Source: an uncultured Oscillospiraceae bacterium
GTDB lineage: Bacteria > Bacillota > Clostridia > Oscillospirales > Ruminococcaceae
Reading direction: 5' to 3'
DNA: 64,000 nucleotides
Assembly: GCA_905197685.1 (NCBI GenBank)
Contig: CAJJZS010000005.1
Location: 62,001-126,000 of the forward strand
The notes under the pieces are model-generated. The model worked only from the letters and a program-made list of their open reading frames with translations, had not been told where the DNA came from and did not search any database. The translations under genes were made by a program, and so were the position numbers. Positions 26,627 to 35,212 of this stretch are shown piece by piece (the first letter of the stretch is position 1; the number at the start of each line of letters is the position of its first letter).

Positions 26627-28003
26627 TTGTTAAATCAAAACACGATTGAACAAATTTTAGATTACGCAGTCAGCCACGGCGCAGACTTTGCCGAGGTTTT
26701 CTGCGAAGATACCCGCCGCAGCAATTTGACTGTGCTGGGAGAAAAGGTACTCAACAGCTCTGCCGGCAGAGAAAAAGGCGTAGGAATCCGTTTGTTTAAG
26801 GGACTGGAAAGCGCATATATCCACACCTCTGATTTTAGAGAAGAAACCATTTTCCGTATGCTCAAAGAGCTTTGCAAATACCGCGAAGGCAGCTTTTCCC
26901 GGGAAATACTGGAAAATCTTCAGGCTGTTTCCTTAAATCCGATTGCGCGTTATCCGCAGCAGGTAGCGTTAAGCGATAAGATGGCGCTGTTGTCCCGCGT
27001 GGTAAGGGCAGGAAAAGAGGAAGATCTGGTAAGTCAGGTGCGGGTAAACTATGTCGATATGGACCAAAAGGTAAGAATCGCAAACAGCGAAGGTCGCTTT
27101 GTGGACGATAACCGGGTAAAAACAAGACTGCACATGACAGTATTTTGTGAGGAAAACGGAGACAGACAGTCCAGCTATTCCGGTCCGGGCGCAATGAAAG
27201 GCTTTGAGTTTTATGATGAAATTGATGTGGAACAGGCAGTAAAGCAGGCGGCAAAAAATGCCAAAGCGATGCTGCACGCGCAGCCTTGTCCAACCGGAAG
27301 AATGCCGGTCATCATCGCAAACGGTTTTGGCGGATTGTTTTTCCACGAAGCGTGCGGACATTCTCTGGAGGCTTCGGGAGCCGCAAAGGGCAACTCGGAA
27401 TTTTCCGGAAAAATCGGACAGAAAGTTGCCTCCGATAAGGTAACGCTGATCGACGACGGTTCCATTACCGGAGAATGGGGCTCATTAAAGGTTGATGACG
27501 AGGGTGTTCCGACACAGAAAAATGTTTTGATTGAAAACGGTATTTTAAAAAGCTATCTGGTGGATAAGCTCAATGCAAGACGCTTAGGCTGTAAGCCGAC
27601 CGGCTCCTCCAGGAGACAAAACTACCGGTTTGCACCTACCTCCCGCATGACCAATACCTATATCGCTGCGGGAACCGATACCCAGGAAGAAATGATTGCG
27701 GCAACCGAACGCGGCATCTTTGTCAACAGCATCAATGCAGGCTCGGTGAATCCGGCAACCGGAGAATTTAACTTTAACACCAGCGAAACTTTCTTGATTG
27801 AAAACGGAAAGATTACCGTTCCGGTTCAAAGCGCAACCTTAATCGGAACCGGCGGAGATATTCTGCAAAAGGTTGATATGGTCGGCAATAACTATGCGCT
27901 GGGACAGGGATTCTGCTATGCGGCAAGCGGCGCGCTGTACATCGGTGCAGGTCAGCCCTCTGTTCGAGTAACCGAAATGACTGTGGGAGGAAATCAGGCA
28001 TGA
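26627..28003 (+). CDS. tldD: TldD metalloprotease subunit
   Basis: 458 aa. TldD and TldE form a heterodimeric zinc peptidase in a closed chamber that degrades unfolded peptides and matures some ribosomal peptides. The catalytic zinc motif HEACGH is at about 240-245 after GLFF. The start is TTG 26627 with AGGAGGG seven bases before it; the longer frame from 26597 runs over the opp terminator. It overlaps tldE by 4 bp. A near-exact Noc-type palindrome lies at 26894-26907. Location after oppF suggests processing of imported peptides, although no peptide precursor gene is seen. Confidence 0.95.
   Translation: MLNQNTIEQILDYAVSHGADFAEVFCEDTRRSNLTVLGEKVLNSSAGREKGVGIRLFKGLESAYIHTSDFREETIFRMLKELCKYREGSFSREILENLQAVSLNPIARYPQQVALSDKMALLSRVVRAGKEEDLVSQVRVNYVDMDQKVRIANSEGRFVDDNRVKTRLHMTVFCEENGDRQSSYSGPGAMKGFEFYDEIDVEQAVKQAAKNAKAMLHAQPCPTGRMPVIIANGFGGLFFHEACGHSLEASGAAKGNSEFSGKIGQKVASDKVTLIDDGSITGEWGSLKVDDEGVPTQKNVLIENGILKSYLVDKLNARRLGCKPTGSSRRQNYRFAPTSRMTNTYIAAGTDTQEEMIAATERGIFVNSINAGSVNPATGEFNFNTSETFLIENGKITVPVQSATLIGTGGDILQKVDMVGNNYALGQGFCYAASGALYIGAGQPSVRVTEMTVGGNQA
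26894..26907. promoter_or_regulatory. Noc-binding-site-like palindrome, 13 of 14
   Basis: TTTTCCCGGGAAAT, differing from the consensus only at the first base, inside tldD. Confidence 0.5.
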
Positions 28004-29343
28004 TGACAACGGAAAAAGAAGCGCTCAAACAGCTCACTGCTCGGCTCAAAGAGCAGGGATTTGCGGGGATTCGTTTTTATGTGGAACAGACCGAACACTT
28101 TTCTGTGGGTGTGTTTGAAGGCAAACAGGAGCGTTCTGTTCAGGCTCGGGAGAGCATATATTTTGTAGAAGCAGGAAAGGACGGCAAACGCTGCTGTACA
28201 TATTTTAATACATTAGATGATTTGGACGAGGTAGCAGAACAGCTTACCCTGTCGGCAATGGCTTCTCAGGAGGATTACACTCCAATTCCCGCATTTAAAG
28301 AAGAAACGGAGTACACAACGCCGTTTTGTCGGGCAGACGAGCGGGAAATTGCAAACCTGCTTTGCCGTGCAGAACAGGCGGCAAGGGAAGAAAAGAAAAT
28401 CGCCTGCGTAGATGGCTGTTCGTTTTCCCAAACTTTGCGGGAAGTTACCCTGATGGACGAAAACGGAACTTGCATGAAGGACAGCGGCGAGAGCATGAGC
28501 GTCAATGTCAGCGTAGTGTCCCGTGAGGACGGCGATACCGAGATTGCATGGGGAACCCGCAGCGCAGCAAAGGTTGAGGATTTGCAGGCAGTGGCTTTGG
28601 CAAAAGAGGTAGCGCAGATGGGCGCGCAGCGCCTGCACGCTTCCCCGATTGCATCGGGAAAATATCCGGTTATCTTAAAAAATGATGCGGCGGCAGAACT
28701 GCTGGAAGCCTATCTTCCAATCTTTTTTGCTTCCGAAATTCAGAATGAGATGAGCCGTCTGGCAGGCAAGCTGGGTGAACAGATTGCGGTAGAAGACCTT
28801 GACCTGTTGGAGGACCCGAACTTGCCGCAGGGCAGGGTACATCGCCATTTTGACGATGAAGGCGTTGCGGTAAGCCGAAAATATCTGATTCATAAGGGCA
28901 AGTTGGAGTCTGTTTTATACAACAGAAAAACCGCGCAAAAGGACAATACAGTCAGCAGCGGAAACGGATTTAAAGCAGAGGTCACTTCCTCGGTAGGTAC
29001 CGGAGTAACAAATGTAGTGCTGCAAAGCGCATCCGGAGTGCAGTACAGCATGGAACAGCTTTGCGAGAAAATGGAAAACGGACTGATTGTTACCGGTCTG
29101 GAGGGTGTGTTTGCAGGCGCAAACAGCATTACCGGCAGCTTTTCTTTGCTGTGTAAAGGACTGATGGTAGAAAACGGCAAGGTGACAAAGCCGTTCTGCG
29201 AAGTAACCGTTGCAGGCAGCATTTATGATTTGATGCAGGGTATCATCGCTTTCGGAGATGATCCGGCTCCGACTGCGGCAGGAAGCGCCTTTGTTCAAAC
29301 ACCTTCGATTCTTTTGAAAGATTTAGCGGTATCGGGATTGTAA
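28000..29343 (+). CDS. tldE: TldE/PmbA subunit of the TldD/E protease
   Basis: 447 aa, the non-metal partner of TldD; it closes the chamber around the active site. Family features: FEGKQERSVQARESIYFVEA in the N-terminal domain and a C-terminal beta-rich domain (GVFAGANSITGSFSLLCKGL; FGDDPAPTAAGSAFVQTPSI). No HExxxH, as expected. Start ATGATG overlaps the tldD stop, so translation is coupled. Ends TTGTAA, which also forms the -35 of the next gene. Confidence 0.93.
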   Translation: MMTTEKEALKQLTARLKEQGFAGIRFYVEQTEHFSVGVFEGKQERSVQARESIYFVEAGKDGKRCCTYFNTLDDLDEVAEQLTLSAMASQEDYTPIPAFKEETEYTTPFCRADEREIANLLCRAEQAAREEKKIACVDGCSFSQTLREVTLMDENGTCMKDSGESMSVNVSVVSREDGDTEIAWGTRSAAKVEDLQAVALAKEVAQMGAQRLHASPIASGKYPVILKNDAAAELLEAYLPIFFASEIQNEMSRLAGKLGEQIAVEDLDLLEDPNLPQGRVHRHFDDEGVAVSRKYLIHKGKLESVLYNRKTAQKDNTVSSGNGFKAEVTSSVGTGVTNVVLQSASGVQYSMEQLCEKMENGLIVTGLEGVFAGANSITGSFSLLCKGLMVENGKVTKPFCEVTVAGSIYDLMQGIIAFGDDPAPTAAGSAFVQTPSILLKDLAVSGL

Positions 29344-29366
29344 CTTTCAAAAAAGTGTGCTATACT
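29338..29366 (+). promoter_or_regulatory. Promoter of the M28 peptidase gene
   Basis: -35 TTGTAA (29338-29343, overlapping the tldE stop), 17-bp spacer, -10 TATACT (29361-29366). Confidence 0.65.
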
Positions 29367-29488
29367 AAGTAGCAAAGGGAAATAAGCATATAAAACATAC
29401 AAAAAATAAAATAGAATTTATATATTTTATACATATATCCCTTGCAAGTTGGATAGAACAAGAAGAAATAAATAAGGAGTGTAGCGGA

Positions 29489-30766
29489 ATGGATATTTTA
29501 AAGAACACCGAAGCGATGGGAAAACGCATCTATGAGGATTTGGAAAAGATTAACTTTATTCGTACCAGCACCTCGGAAGAAGAAACCAGAGCAGCCCACA
29601 TCATCAAAGATGAGCTTGAAAAAGCAGGACTGGAAGCGCAGATTGAAGAATTTATGGTAGAAACTGCGGATATTGAAACCGTTTCCCTCAAGGCTTTGGG
29701 AAAAGAATGGGAAGTTCAGGGCTACCGCCGCTCCGGCAGCACTCCGAAAGAGGGATTGACCGCAAAATTTGCTTATGTTCAGCAGGCAACCGATGTTGAC
29801 CTTTACGATAAAAAAGGCATGATTGTTATGGTAAACAGCGGCAAGCTCAACGAAGAAGTATATGAAAGACTGGTTCGCTATCAGGTTGCGGCATTTCTGA
29901 CATGGAACGGCAACGTTTCCGATGACAGAGAACAGACCGACCTGCCGGAACGGGAACTGCGCAGCTGGGCAACCCGTTACGGAAAAATCCCGGGCGGCGT
30001 TCTTCGCGCAATCGACGCGATGGAGCTGGTAAAGGGCGAACCGGAAACCGTCACCTTCACCCTGGTTCAGCAGGATGTAGAGCGTCCTTCCAGAAATGTC
30101 ATTGTACGCATGAAAGGAACCGATGAAACAACAGAAAATGTAACCTTCGGCGCTCATTATGACAGCGTTCCGTTCAGCCACGGCGTTTATGATAACGGTG
30201 CAGGCTCGGTTATTTTGATGGAGCTGGCTCGCCACTACAAAGAAAATCCGCCAAAGAGAAACCTGACCTTCTGCTGGTACGGTTCGGAAGAGGTTGGTCT
30301 GCTGGGGTCCAAAGCATATGTTGCAGCGCACAAAGACGAACTCAAAGATGTTCAGCTGATGATTAACGTAGACGTTGCAGGTTCTGTTCTGGGCGCAGAC
30401 TGGGCAGCGATTATGGCAGATGAATCTCTCTGCCGCTTTGTTGAATACCTCTCCAAAGAAATCGGTTTCCCGACCGATGTTACTCAGGAAGTTTACTCCA
30501 GCGACTCGGTTCCGTTTGCAAACGAAGGCGTTCCGGCAATCAACTTCTGCCGATTTGGCAGAAACGGCGGCGCAATGATTCATTGTCGCCACGATGTAAT
30601 TGATTATCTGGATTACAGAAATCTGGGCAAAACAGCCGCATTTGTTCAGACCTTTGCAGACCGCATGGTAAATGCCGTTGTATTCCCGGTTCCGAGAAAG
30701 ATGCCGGAAAATATGGTAGAAGCAGTGGATAAGTACCTGCGCAAAAAGAGAGTAGACGAAAAATAA
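29489..30766 (+). CDS. M28-family metallopeptidase
   Basis: 425 aa, a co-catalytic zinc aminopeptidase-type enzyme. N-terminal helix region, a PA-like insert (about 90-160) and the catalytic domain with zinc ligands in GAHYDS, YDNGAG, GSEEVG, INVDVAG and the final IHCRHD. No signal peptide or lipobox, so cytoplasmic. AAGGAGTGTAGCGG precedes the ATG. It has its own promoter and strong terminator. Fits the peptide uptake and breakdown theme of this region. Confidence 0.92.
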   Translation: MDILKNTEAMGKRIYEDLEKINFIRTSTSEEETRAAHIIKDELEKAGLEAQIEEFMVETADIETVSLKALGKEWEVQGYRRSGSTPKEGLTAKFAYVQQATDVDLYDKKGMIVMVNSGKLNEEVYERLVRYQVAAFLTWNGNVSDDREQTDLPERELRSWATRYGKIPGGVLRAIDAMELVKGEPETVTFTLVQQDVERPSRNVIVRMKGTDETTENVTFGAHYDSVPFSHGVYDNGAGSVILMELARHYKENPPKRNLTFCWYGSEEVGLLGSKAYVAAHKDELKDVQLMINVDVAGSVLGADWAAIMADESLCRFVEYLSKEIGFPTDVTQEVYSSDSVPFANEGVPAINFCRFGRNGGAMIHCRHDVIDYLDYRNLGKTAAFVQTFADRMVNAVVFPVPRKMPENMVEAVDKYLRKKRVDEK

Positions 30767-30774
30767 GGATAATA

Positions 30775-30812
30775 AAAAGGTCAATCACAGCTTTTGCTGT
30801 GATTGACCTTTT
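30775..30812. terminator. Bidirectional terminator between convergent genes
   Basis: A 17-bp perfect stem, AAAAGGTCAATCACAGC (30775-30791) with 30796-30812, loop TTTT. It serves the M28 gene and the minus-strand NusG-II gene. Confidence 0.9.
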
Positions 30813-30820
30813 TGTATTGT

Positions 30821-31168
30821 TTATTTACTGATAATTGTGATTGCAACACGGTTTGGCATACAAACGGCGCTTTGCGGCTCGTGGTCAATCAAACCGAAAC
30901 GGATACAGACTTGATCGGGACAGTCGGAAGAAAGGAAACGAATTTGATGGTTGCTTACCTCTAAAACTACCGAGACGCCGAATTTGCTTAAATCAATCGT
31001 TTGGTCGGGAGAGGAAGAAAGCGGAATTTCCATCACCTGCTCCCCGTCAATCGAGATAAGCGCGGTGGAGTCGGGTCCGCTGTTTTTTTCCATAAAAAAT
31101 AAAACACCCGCCATCAGTAAGGCAACAAGGGCAATCCCAAGCAAAATTTGTTTATCGCGTTTTCCCAT
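30821..31168 (-). CDS. NusG domain II-containing membrane-anchored protein
   Basis: 115 aa. One N-terminal membrane anchor (about 8-26), then an extracytoplasmic domain with the conserved pattern CPDQVC followed by AVCMPNRVAI. This small family is common in clostridia, often next to Rnf or flavin-transfer genes, but its function is not established. It lies downstream of desulfoferrodoxin, separated by a terminator. Confidence 0.8.
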   Translation of the reverse strand: MGKRDKQILLGIALVALLMAGVLFFMEKNSGPDSTALISIDGEQVMEIPLSSSPDQTIDLSKFGVSVVLEVSNHQIRFLSSDCPDQVCIRFGLIDHEPQSAVCMPNRVAITIISK

Positions 31169-31208
31169 AGAGCAATTCTCCTGTCAGTCAAAGATATTGA
31201 TATGATAC

Positions 31209-31246
31209 AAAAAAACGGAACGCCCGTCAAGACGTTCCGTTTTTTG
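31209..31246 (-). terminator. Terminator of the desulfoferrodoxin gene
   Basis: AAAACGGAACG (31212-31222) pairs with CGTTCCGTTTT (31233-31243), with T runs on both strands. Confidence 0.85.
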
Positions 31247-31290
31247 TTTTGAGAACTTATTTGGGGAATAAGAGAGGTGTTGAAGAAGAA

Positions 31291-31665
31291 TTAAACGGTT
31301 GTTTTCCACAGACCGTGCAGGTTGCAGTATTCGTATGCGGCAACTGCTTTGTCGCAATCGGTCAGCATGAAAACTGCCTGCGGTTTTTCGCCCGGGTTCA
31401 GCTCTTTTCTCTGGCTGCCCTGAGCGGTTTCCAGAACAATCCATCTGATAGAATGTTCTTCTGCCATCGGATGTTCCACAGAACCGACAGAAACGGTAAC
31501 TTTGTTGCCCTCTACGGTAACAACAGGAAGGTGTTTTTCGGTAGCTGCATCTACGCTGCCCGGCTCCAGTTCGGTCATTTTCTGACCGCAGCACATAATC
31601 GGCACACCTTTGTTTTCAGCGAAAGTGATGATATTTCCACAATGTTTGCATACATAGAATTTCAT
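31291..31665 (-). CDS. Desulfoferrodoxin (superoxide reductase, two iron centres)
   Basis: Reduces superoxide to hydrogen peroxide in anaerobes. The 124-aa protein has centre I (desulforedoxin type) with Cys6, Cys9, Cys25 and Cys26, and the catalytic centre II with His45, His65, His71, Cys114 and His117. All ligands are present. Cytoplasmic. Gene is monocistronic with a terminator. Works with rubrerythrin (52432), which removes the peroxide formed. Confidence 0.95.
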   Translation of the reverse strand: MKFYVCKHCGNIITFAENKGVPIMCCGQKMTELEPGSVDAATEKHLPVVTVEGNKVTVSVGSVEHPMAEEHSIRWIVLETAQGSQRKELNPGEKPQAVFMLTDCDKAVAAYEYCNLHGLWKTTV

Positions 31666-31817
31666 AAAAATTTTTCCTTCTTTCTTTTGATTTTTGAGTT
31701 TATAAAGTATACTGAATTAGTTTATTTTCTCTTTGACTATAGTATACCATTATTGTATATATTTTGCAAGGGGTAAATCGCATTTTTTAAAAAAATTTTT
31801 GAAAAAATCCAACAAAC

Positions 31818-31863
31818 AAGAGCCTTTGCGAACTTTTGTTTTCAAAAGCTGACAAAGGCTCTT
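31818..31863 (-). terminator. Terminator of the membrane gene at 31879
   Basis: AAGAGCCTTTG (31818-31828) pairs with CAAAGGCTCTT (31853-31863), with a smaller inner hairpin. The T run after it on the minus strand is broken. Confidence 0.6.
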
Positions 31864-31878
31864 ATTAGAATGGCTCAG

Positions 31879-32601
31879 TTACAGGGCAAATATTCCCGTA
31901 CTGCTGTTTTGCGTTTGACAGGGCGCGTTTTTTGTCATCAACCGGCACAGACCGGCAAGCGCTGCGGCAAGGGAAAAAAGAATCGCGCTGATAAGAACGG
32001 GGGTGGGAACGGGCGCTTGCTGCAAAACCTGCAAAGGCTGCGAAAGATTGAGCAGGAAAGAATCGGAGCTGATTATCAAAAAGAAGCTGACAACAAGGAA
32101 GCTGCCGAACAGCCATTTGCCCCAAAATCCCAAACGATAAAAGGAAATTGCAAAAAAATATCCAAGCTGCAAAAAGAACAGATTGATGCAGAACAGCATC
32201 ATTGTTGCTGTCAGCGTTCCCAATATCGGGGAAGACTCGGAAAAATAAAAAACAGGCGAATCAATATTCAAAGAAAGAGCGGACATCACGTAGACAATGA
32301 CGATGTTGAATATTGTCATAAAGGTGCAAATCAGAGCAGAAAAGAGCAGCCAGCCGCAAAACTGCGTTTTTCTGGTAGAGCCGCACTGAATATGAAATAA
32401 AAAGACAGAATGAAAACTGGAGATGCCGGAAATAAAAAGGAAGAAGACGGTTCCGGCTTCCAGTCCGGAAAAGGAGCTGTCCGGCTCTGCCATGAAATAT
32501 ATTTTGGAAATGCCGGACAGAATAAAAAAGACCAGATAAAAAGCGATAATCGCCCACTTGTATTCTAAAAAATGGTAGCGGCAGGATGTGGAAACATTCA
32601 T
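31879..32601 (-). CDS. Six-span membrane protein, possibly ABC-2-like
   Basis: 240 aa with six strongly hydrophobic segments and short loops, starting MNVSTSCRYHFLEYKWAIIA. The span spacing resembles ABC-2 permeases, but no ATPase gene is adjacent and no motif confirms this. The frame is open to 32700; the ATG at 32601 has TAAGGAGGAATTACCTT upstream. Divergent from the SdpI-family gene at 32703, with about 100 bp between. Confidence 0.65.
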   Translation of the reverse strand: MNVSTSCRYHFLEYKWAIIAFYLVFFILSGISKIYFMAEPDSSFSGLEAGTVFFLFISGISSFHSVFLFHIQCGSTRKTQFCGWLLFSALICTFMTIFNIVIVYVMSALSLNIDSPVFYFSESSPILGTLTATMMLFCINLFFLQLGYFFAISFYRLGFWGKWLFGSFLVVSFFLIISSDSFLLNLSQPLQVLQQAPVPTPVLISAILFSLAAALAGLCRLMTKNAPCQTQNSSTGIFAL

Positions 32602-32702
32602 AAGGTAATTCCTCCTTAATAGGAATGTACAAAAAGAAAAAAGTGTGATATACTGTACCATACTGAAAAATATAGCTTTAAGTAAGAAAGGATTGTACAC
32701 CG

Positions 32703-33071
32703 ATGTTATTGCTTTTAATTCCTATTTTAATGATAGTCTGGGGATTGCGCTGGAGAAAAAAACCGCCGGCATACCCCAAAAATCCCGATGTGGGCGGCTG
32801 GAACCTGTTTATCGGTTATCGTACCGAATGGGCGCTGAAAAGTCCGGATACCTGGTACTACTCCCATGTATCCTACGGCAGAATGATTCTGCCGCTGGGC
32901 ATTATTGCGATGTGTATCACGATTGTGGGAATCTTTTTGTTCCCGGTAGAGTGGGCGCTTCAGGCAATTTTAATCAGCGATTTGGTGTTGATTATGCTGC
33001 CGTACTATCCGATTGAAAAGAAGATGCGCAAGCTGTTTGATAAGATGGGAAAATGGAAAGAAGGGGAATAA
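32703..33071 (+). CDS. SdpI-family membrane protein
   Basis: 122 aa, three membrane segments. The segment NLFIGYRTEWALKSPDTWYY matches the conserved N..iGYRT..a.KS...W core of the SdpI family, whose founding member gives immunity to a killing peptide in Bacillus; most relatives are uncharacterised. AAAGGATTGTACACCG precedes the ATG. It ends at a shared terminator. Confidence 0.75.
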   Translation: MLLLLIPILMIVWGLRWRKKPPAYPKNPDVGGWNLFIGYRTEWALKSPDTWYYSHVSYGRMILPLGIIAMCITIVGIFLFPVEWALQAILISDLVLIMLPYYPIEKKMRKLFDKMGKWKEGE

Positions 33072-33080
33072 CCCTCCAAC

Positions 33081-33119
33081 AAAACAAGGAGCAGAGAATT
33101 TTTCTCTGCTCCTTGTTTT
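33081..33119. terminator. Bidirectional terminator
   Basis: An 18-bp perfect stem (33081-33098 with 33102-33119) between the convergent genes at 32703 and 33127. Confidence 0.9.
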
Positions 33120-33126
33120 TGTTATT

Positions 33127-34164
33127 CTAAAAAATCCCCAACATAAAAGAAGAAAGCCAGAAGGAGGGACAAAAAACAGTGAGGGAAGAACAATGCTCTC
33201 CGTTCCGGCTAAAGGACACTCCGAAATGCGGAAAAACAAACTGCCCGCAGTTGCAAACTAAAATGTCTTTTTGAGAAAGGGATTCTAACACGCCTTGTAA
33301 ACAGTTTAGCTGCGGGAAAGACTCAAGAACGGGGAAGGCGGGGCAATCCTCGGTTTGAAAAGCGACCGATTTCTGATTTTGGTCATACCATACACAAATC
33401 TGTCCCTGCTCGGAACGATAGGAAATTTGTTCAAACCGCCCCATTTGGGTTGTTTGTGCAGCGGGGGTATGCAGTAAGGCGGCGACAGCCTGCTCCGCCT
33501 GCTCTTTGGAAAGCCCGATTTGCAGCGAAAATAATTCGCCCGCAGCTTTGGGAAAATTCGGCAGTTTGGGAATAAAATGCTGCGGCAAAATTTCTTCGGC
33601 TTCATGAAGGGATAAAGCGTCTAAATAATTTGGGTCAAAAAGACGGACGAACAGAAGATGAAAATGACTGAAATCGTCGGCGTCCAAGCCTTCCTCTCCC
33701 ATAAAGTCGGATGCCGTTTCATAGCAGATGGAATCGGCTCGTTCAAAGTCAATCCCTAATTGAGGAAATACATAGTGATAACCGGTCTGCGGATTTTCGC
33801 TGTCGCACAGAAAAGAATGTTGCTGATTGAGTTGGTAAATCACTTCGGCAGCTTCGGCAGAAAAAACAGGAATCTCCTCAAACAAAACTTCCCGATACAG
33901 TGAAACGGAAGAATCAAAGGTAATGCACACGCTCTTTCCTTCCGAATTAAAATGGACAAGAAACAGCGCGCTGAATTGTCCGAAAATGTAGCGGACACAG
34001 CTGCCCTCAAAGCCGTACCATTCTTCTTCGGTTTGGGAGATTGGGGAATCAAAATCGGGGTCCCATTCCCGAAGCAAACAATTTAAAGCCTCTTCGGTCT
34101 GTTGGCGGGTCATACCTAAATGCAGCGGTCCGATTGCTTTGTTTTCTAATTTGATATTTTTCAC
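33127..34164 (-). CDS. Hypothetical protein with two related halves
   Basis: 345 aa, no signal peptide. Two segments look like copies: IGPLHLGMTRQQTEEALNCL (about 11-30) and LFSLQIGLSKEQAEQAVAAL (about 210-229). Each is followed by a strand pattern with GKSVCITF or QKSVAFQT. I see no catalytic motif. The promoter at 34211-34238 is good; the ribosome site is AGGAGCG or the nearer GGTG. Function unknown. Confidence 0.65.
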   Translation of the reverse strand: MKNIKLENKAIGPLHLGMTRQQTEEALNCLLREWDPDFDSPISQTEEEWYGFEGSCVRYIFGQFSALFLVHFNSEGKSVCITFDSSVSLYREVLFEEIPVFSAEAAEVIYQLNQQHSFLCDSENPQTGYHYVFPQLGIDFERADSICYETASDFMGEEGLDADDFSHFHLLFVRLFDPNYLDALSLHEAEEILPQHFIPKLPNFPKAAGELFSLQIGLSKEQAEQAVAALLHTPAAQTTQMGRFEQISYRSEQGQICVWYDQNQKSVAFQTEDCPAFPVLESFPQLNCLQGVLESLSQKDILVCNCGQFVFPHFGVSFSRNGEHCSSLTVFCPSFWLSSFMLGIF

Positions 34165-34210
34165 CTTTGCAACGCTCCTTTTTTGTCTTTTTAACGGCTC
34201 TTATGCTTCT

Positions 34211-34238
34211 ATTGTAGAAAATCACAGCCAAAAGTCAA
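34211..34238 (-). promoter_or_regulatory. Promoter of the 345-aa gene
   Basis: Minus strand: -35 TTGACT (34233-34238), 16-bp spacer, -10 TACAAT (34211-34216). Confidence 0.65.
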
Positions 34239-34322
34239 GGGAAAAAGGAAATCAGTGAATGAATCGGCAATATTTTCATCATTTTGTCGAAAATAGCGAT
34301 TGATTTTTGTAGGAAAAAGGAA

Positions 34323-34350
34323 TTGATTTTGTATCGCCTTCTTTTATAAT
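34323..34350 (+). promoter_or_regulatory. Promoter of the 212-aa gene
   Basis: -35 TTGATT (34323-34328), 16-bp spacer, -10 TATAAT (34345-34350). Confidence 0.65.
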
Positions 34351-34391
34351 AGAATCAAACAGAATCATTTTGAAAAAAGGAGGAAAAGAAG

Positions 34392-35030
34392 ATGAAACAA
34401 ACTACGAAAAAAATGCGGTATCTGCTTTGGGGAACAATCCTCGTCCTTGCGGCTGCGGCAGTGTTTGCGGTTATTTGGGCGCGGGCAGGCTTGCGAAAGC
34501 CGACAGACCTGTTTTGTGAGGTGTGCGACGGCTTGTTTTCTCAAACAGAAAACTATGTTGCCGTAGATAAGCAGCAAAATGATGTTACGCAGACCTTTGT
34601 GTCCGAATATGCGGACGCTTACAACCAAAAAGATTACGATACCCTGTGGCAGGCGGTTCGGGAGGAACTGTATGCAATTACCCGGCAGGAAGAAAAACAA
34701 GGGGATAACAAAAAATGTCAGGTGGAAAAGAAATATTATGTGCTGGATTGTGTCGGGGAGGGTATCAACTCCGTAACCTTTGAAATGCTTTATCGAATCA
34801 ATACAGATTTGACAAAGCAGGGTTCTGATTTGCAAGAAATCGGCGCTCCCGTTTTTAATATTGACGTATTTCATGCAGGAAATGCCTATGATTACCAAAT
34901 CAAAGAAGTGACCGGCGGGGAGGACGGCAAGCGCGCCGAGGTTGAATTTACAATCGAACTGAAAGCCAAATACGGTATCGGAAAATCAGCGGAACAAAGC
35001 CGCACCTATCGCGCCACGGTCGAAGGGTAG
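34392..35030 (+). CDS. Membrane-anchored extracytoplasmic protein of unknown function
   Basis: 212 aa. Basic N-terminus, one membrane span (about 11-31), then an outside domain with three cysteines and a fold resembling NTF2-like or ketosteroid-isomerase domains (SEYADAYNQKDYDTLWQAV). That likeness is only in pattern. GGAGGAAAAGAAG precedes the ATG. A hydrophobic N-terminal segment without a lipobox Cys makes it an anchored protein rather than a lipoprotein. Confidence 0.65.
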   Translation: MKQTTKKMRYLLWGTILVLAAAAVFAVIWARAGLRKPTDLFCEVCDGLFSQTENYVAVDKQQNDVTQTFVSEYADAYNQKDYDTLWQAVREELYAITRQEEKQGDNKKCQVEKKYYVLDCVGEGINSVTFEMLYRINTDLTKQGSDLQEIGAPVFNIDVFHAGNAYDYQIKEVTGGEDGKRAEVEFTIELKAKYGIGKSAEQSRTYRATVEG

Positions 35031-35168
35031 GAATGGAACGGAACGGGGAATTTTAGCAAGCCCCATTCGATTTTTTTAAAAACAAGTTTTCCTTTTCCTT
35101 GCGTACCTTTTGATTGATACCGTACTTTTTTATAAAAAGTTCGGTAAGAACAAATTTTGACATAAGAA

Positions 35169-35210
35169 AACAGGCTCGGATTGAAAAAAACAATTCAATC
35201 CGAGCCTGTT
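35169..35210. terminator. Terminator of glsA, possibly bidirectional
   Basis: A 17-bp perfect stem, AACAGGCTCGGATTGAA (35169-35185) with 35194-35210, 3 bp past the glsA stop. Confidence 0.85.
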
Positions 35211-35212
35211 TG

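Noticed and set aside
29498..30784. 428-codon minus-strand open frame opposite the M28 peptidase gene
   Set aside because: The plus strand carries complete zinc-ligand motifs; the antisense frame has none and reads through the terminator.
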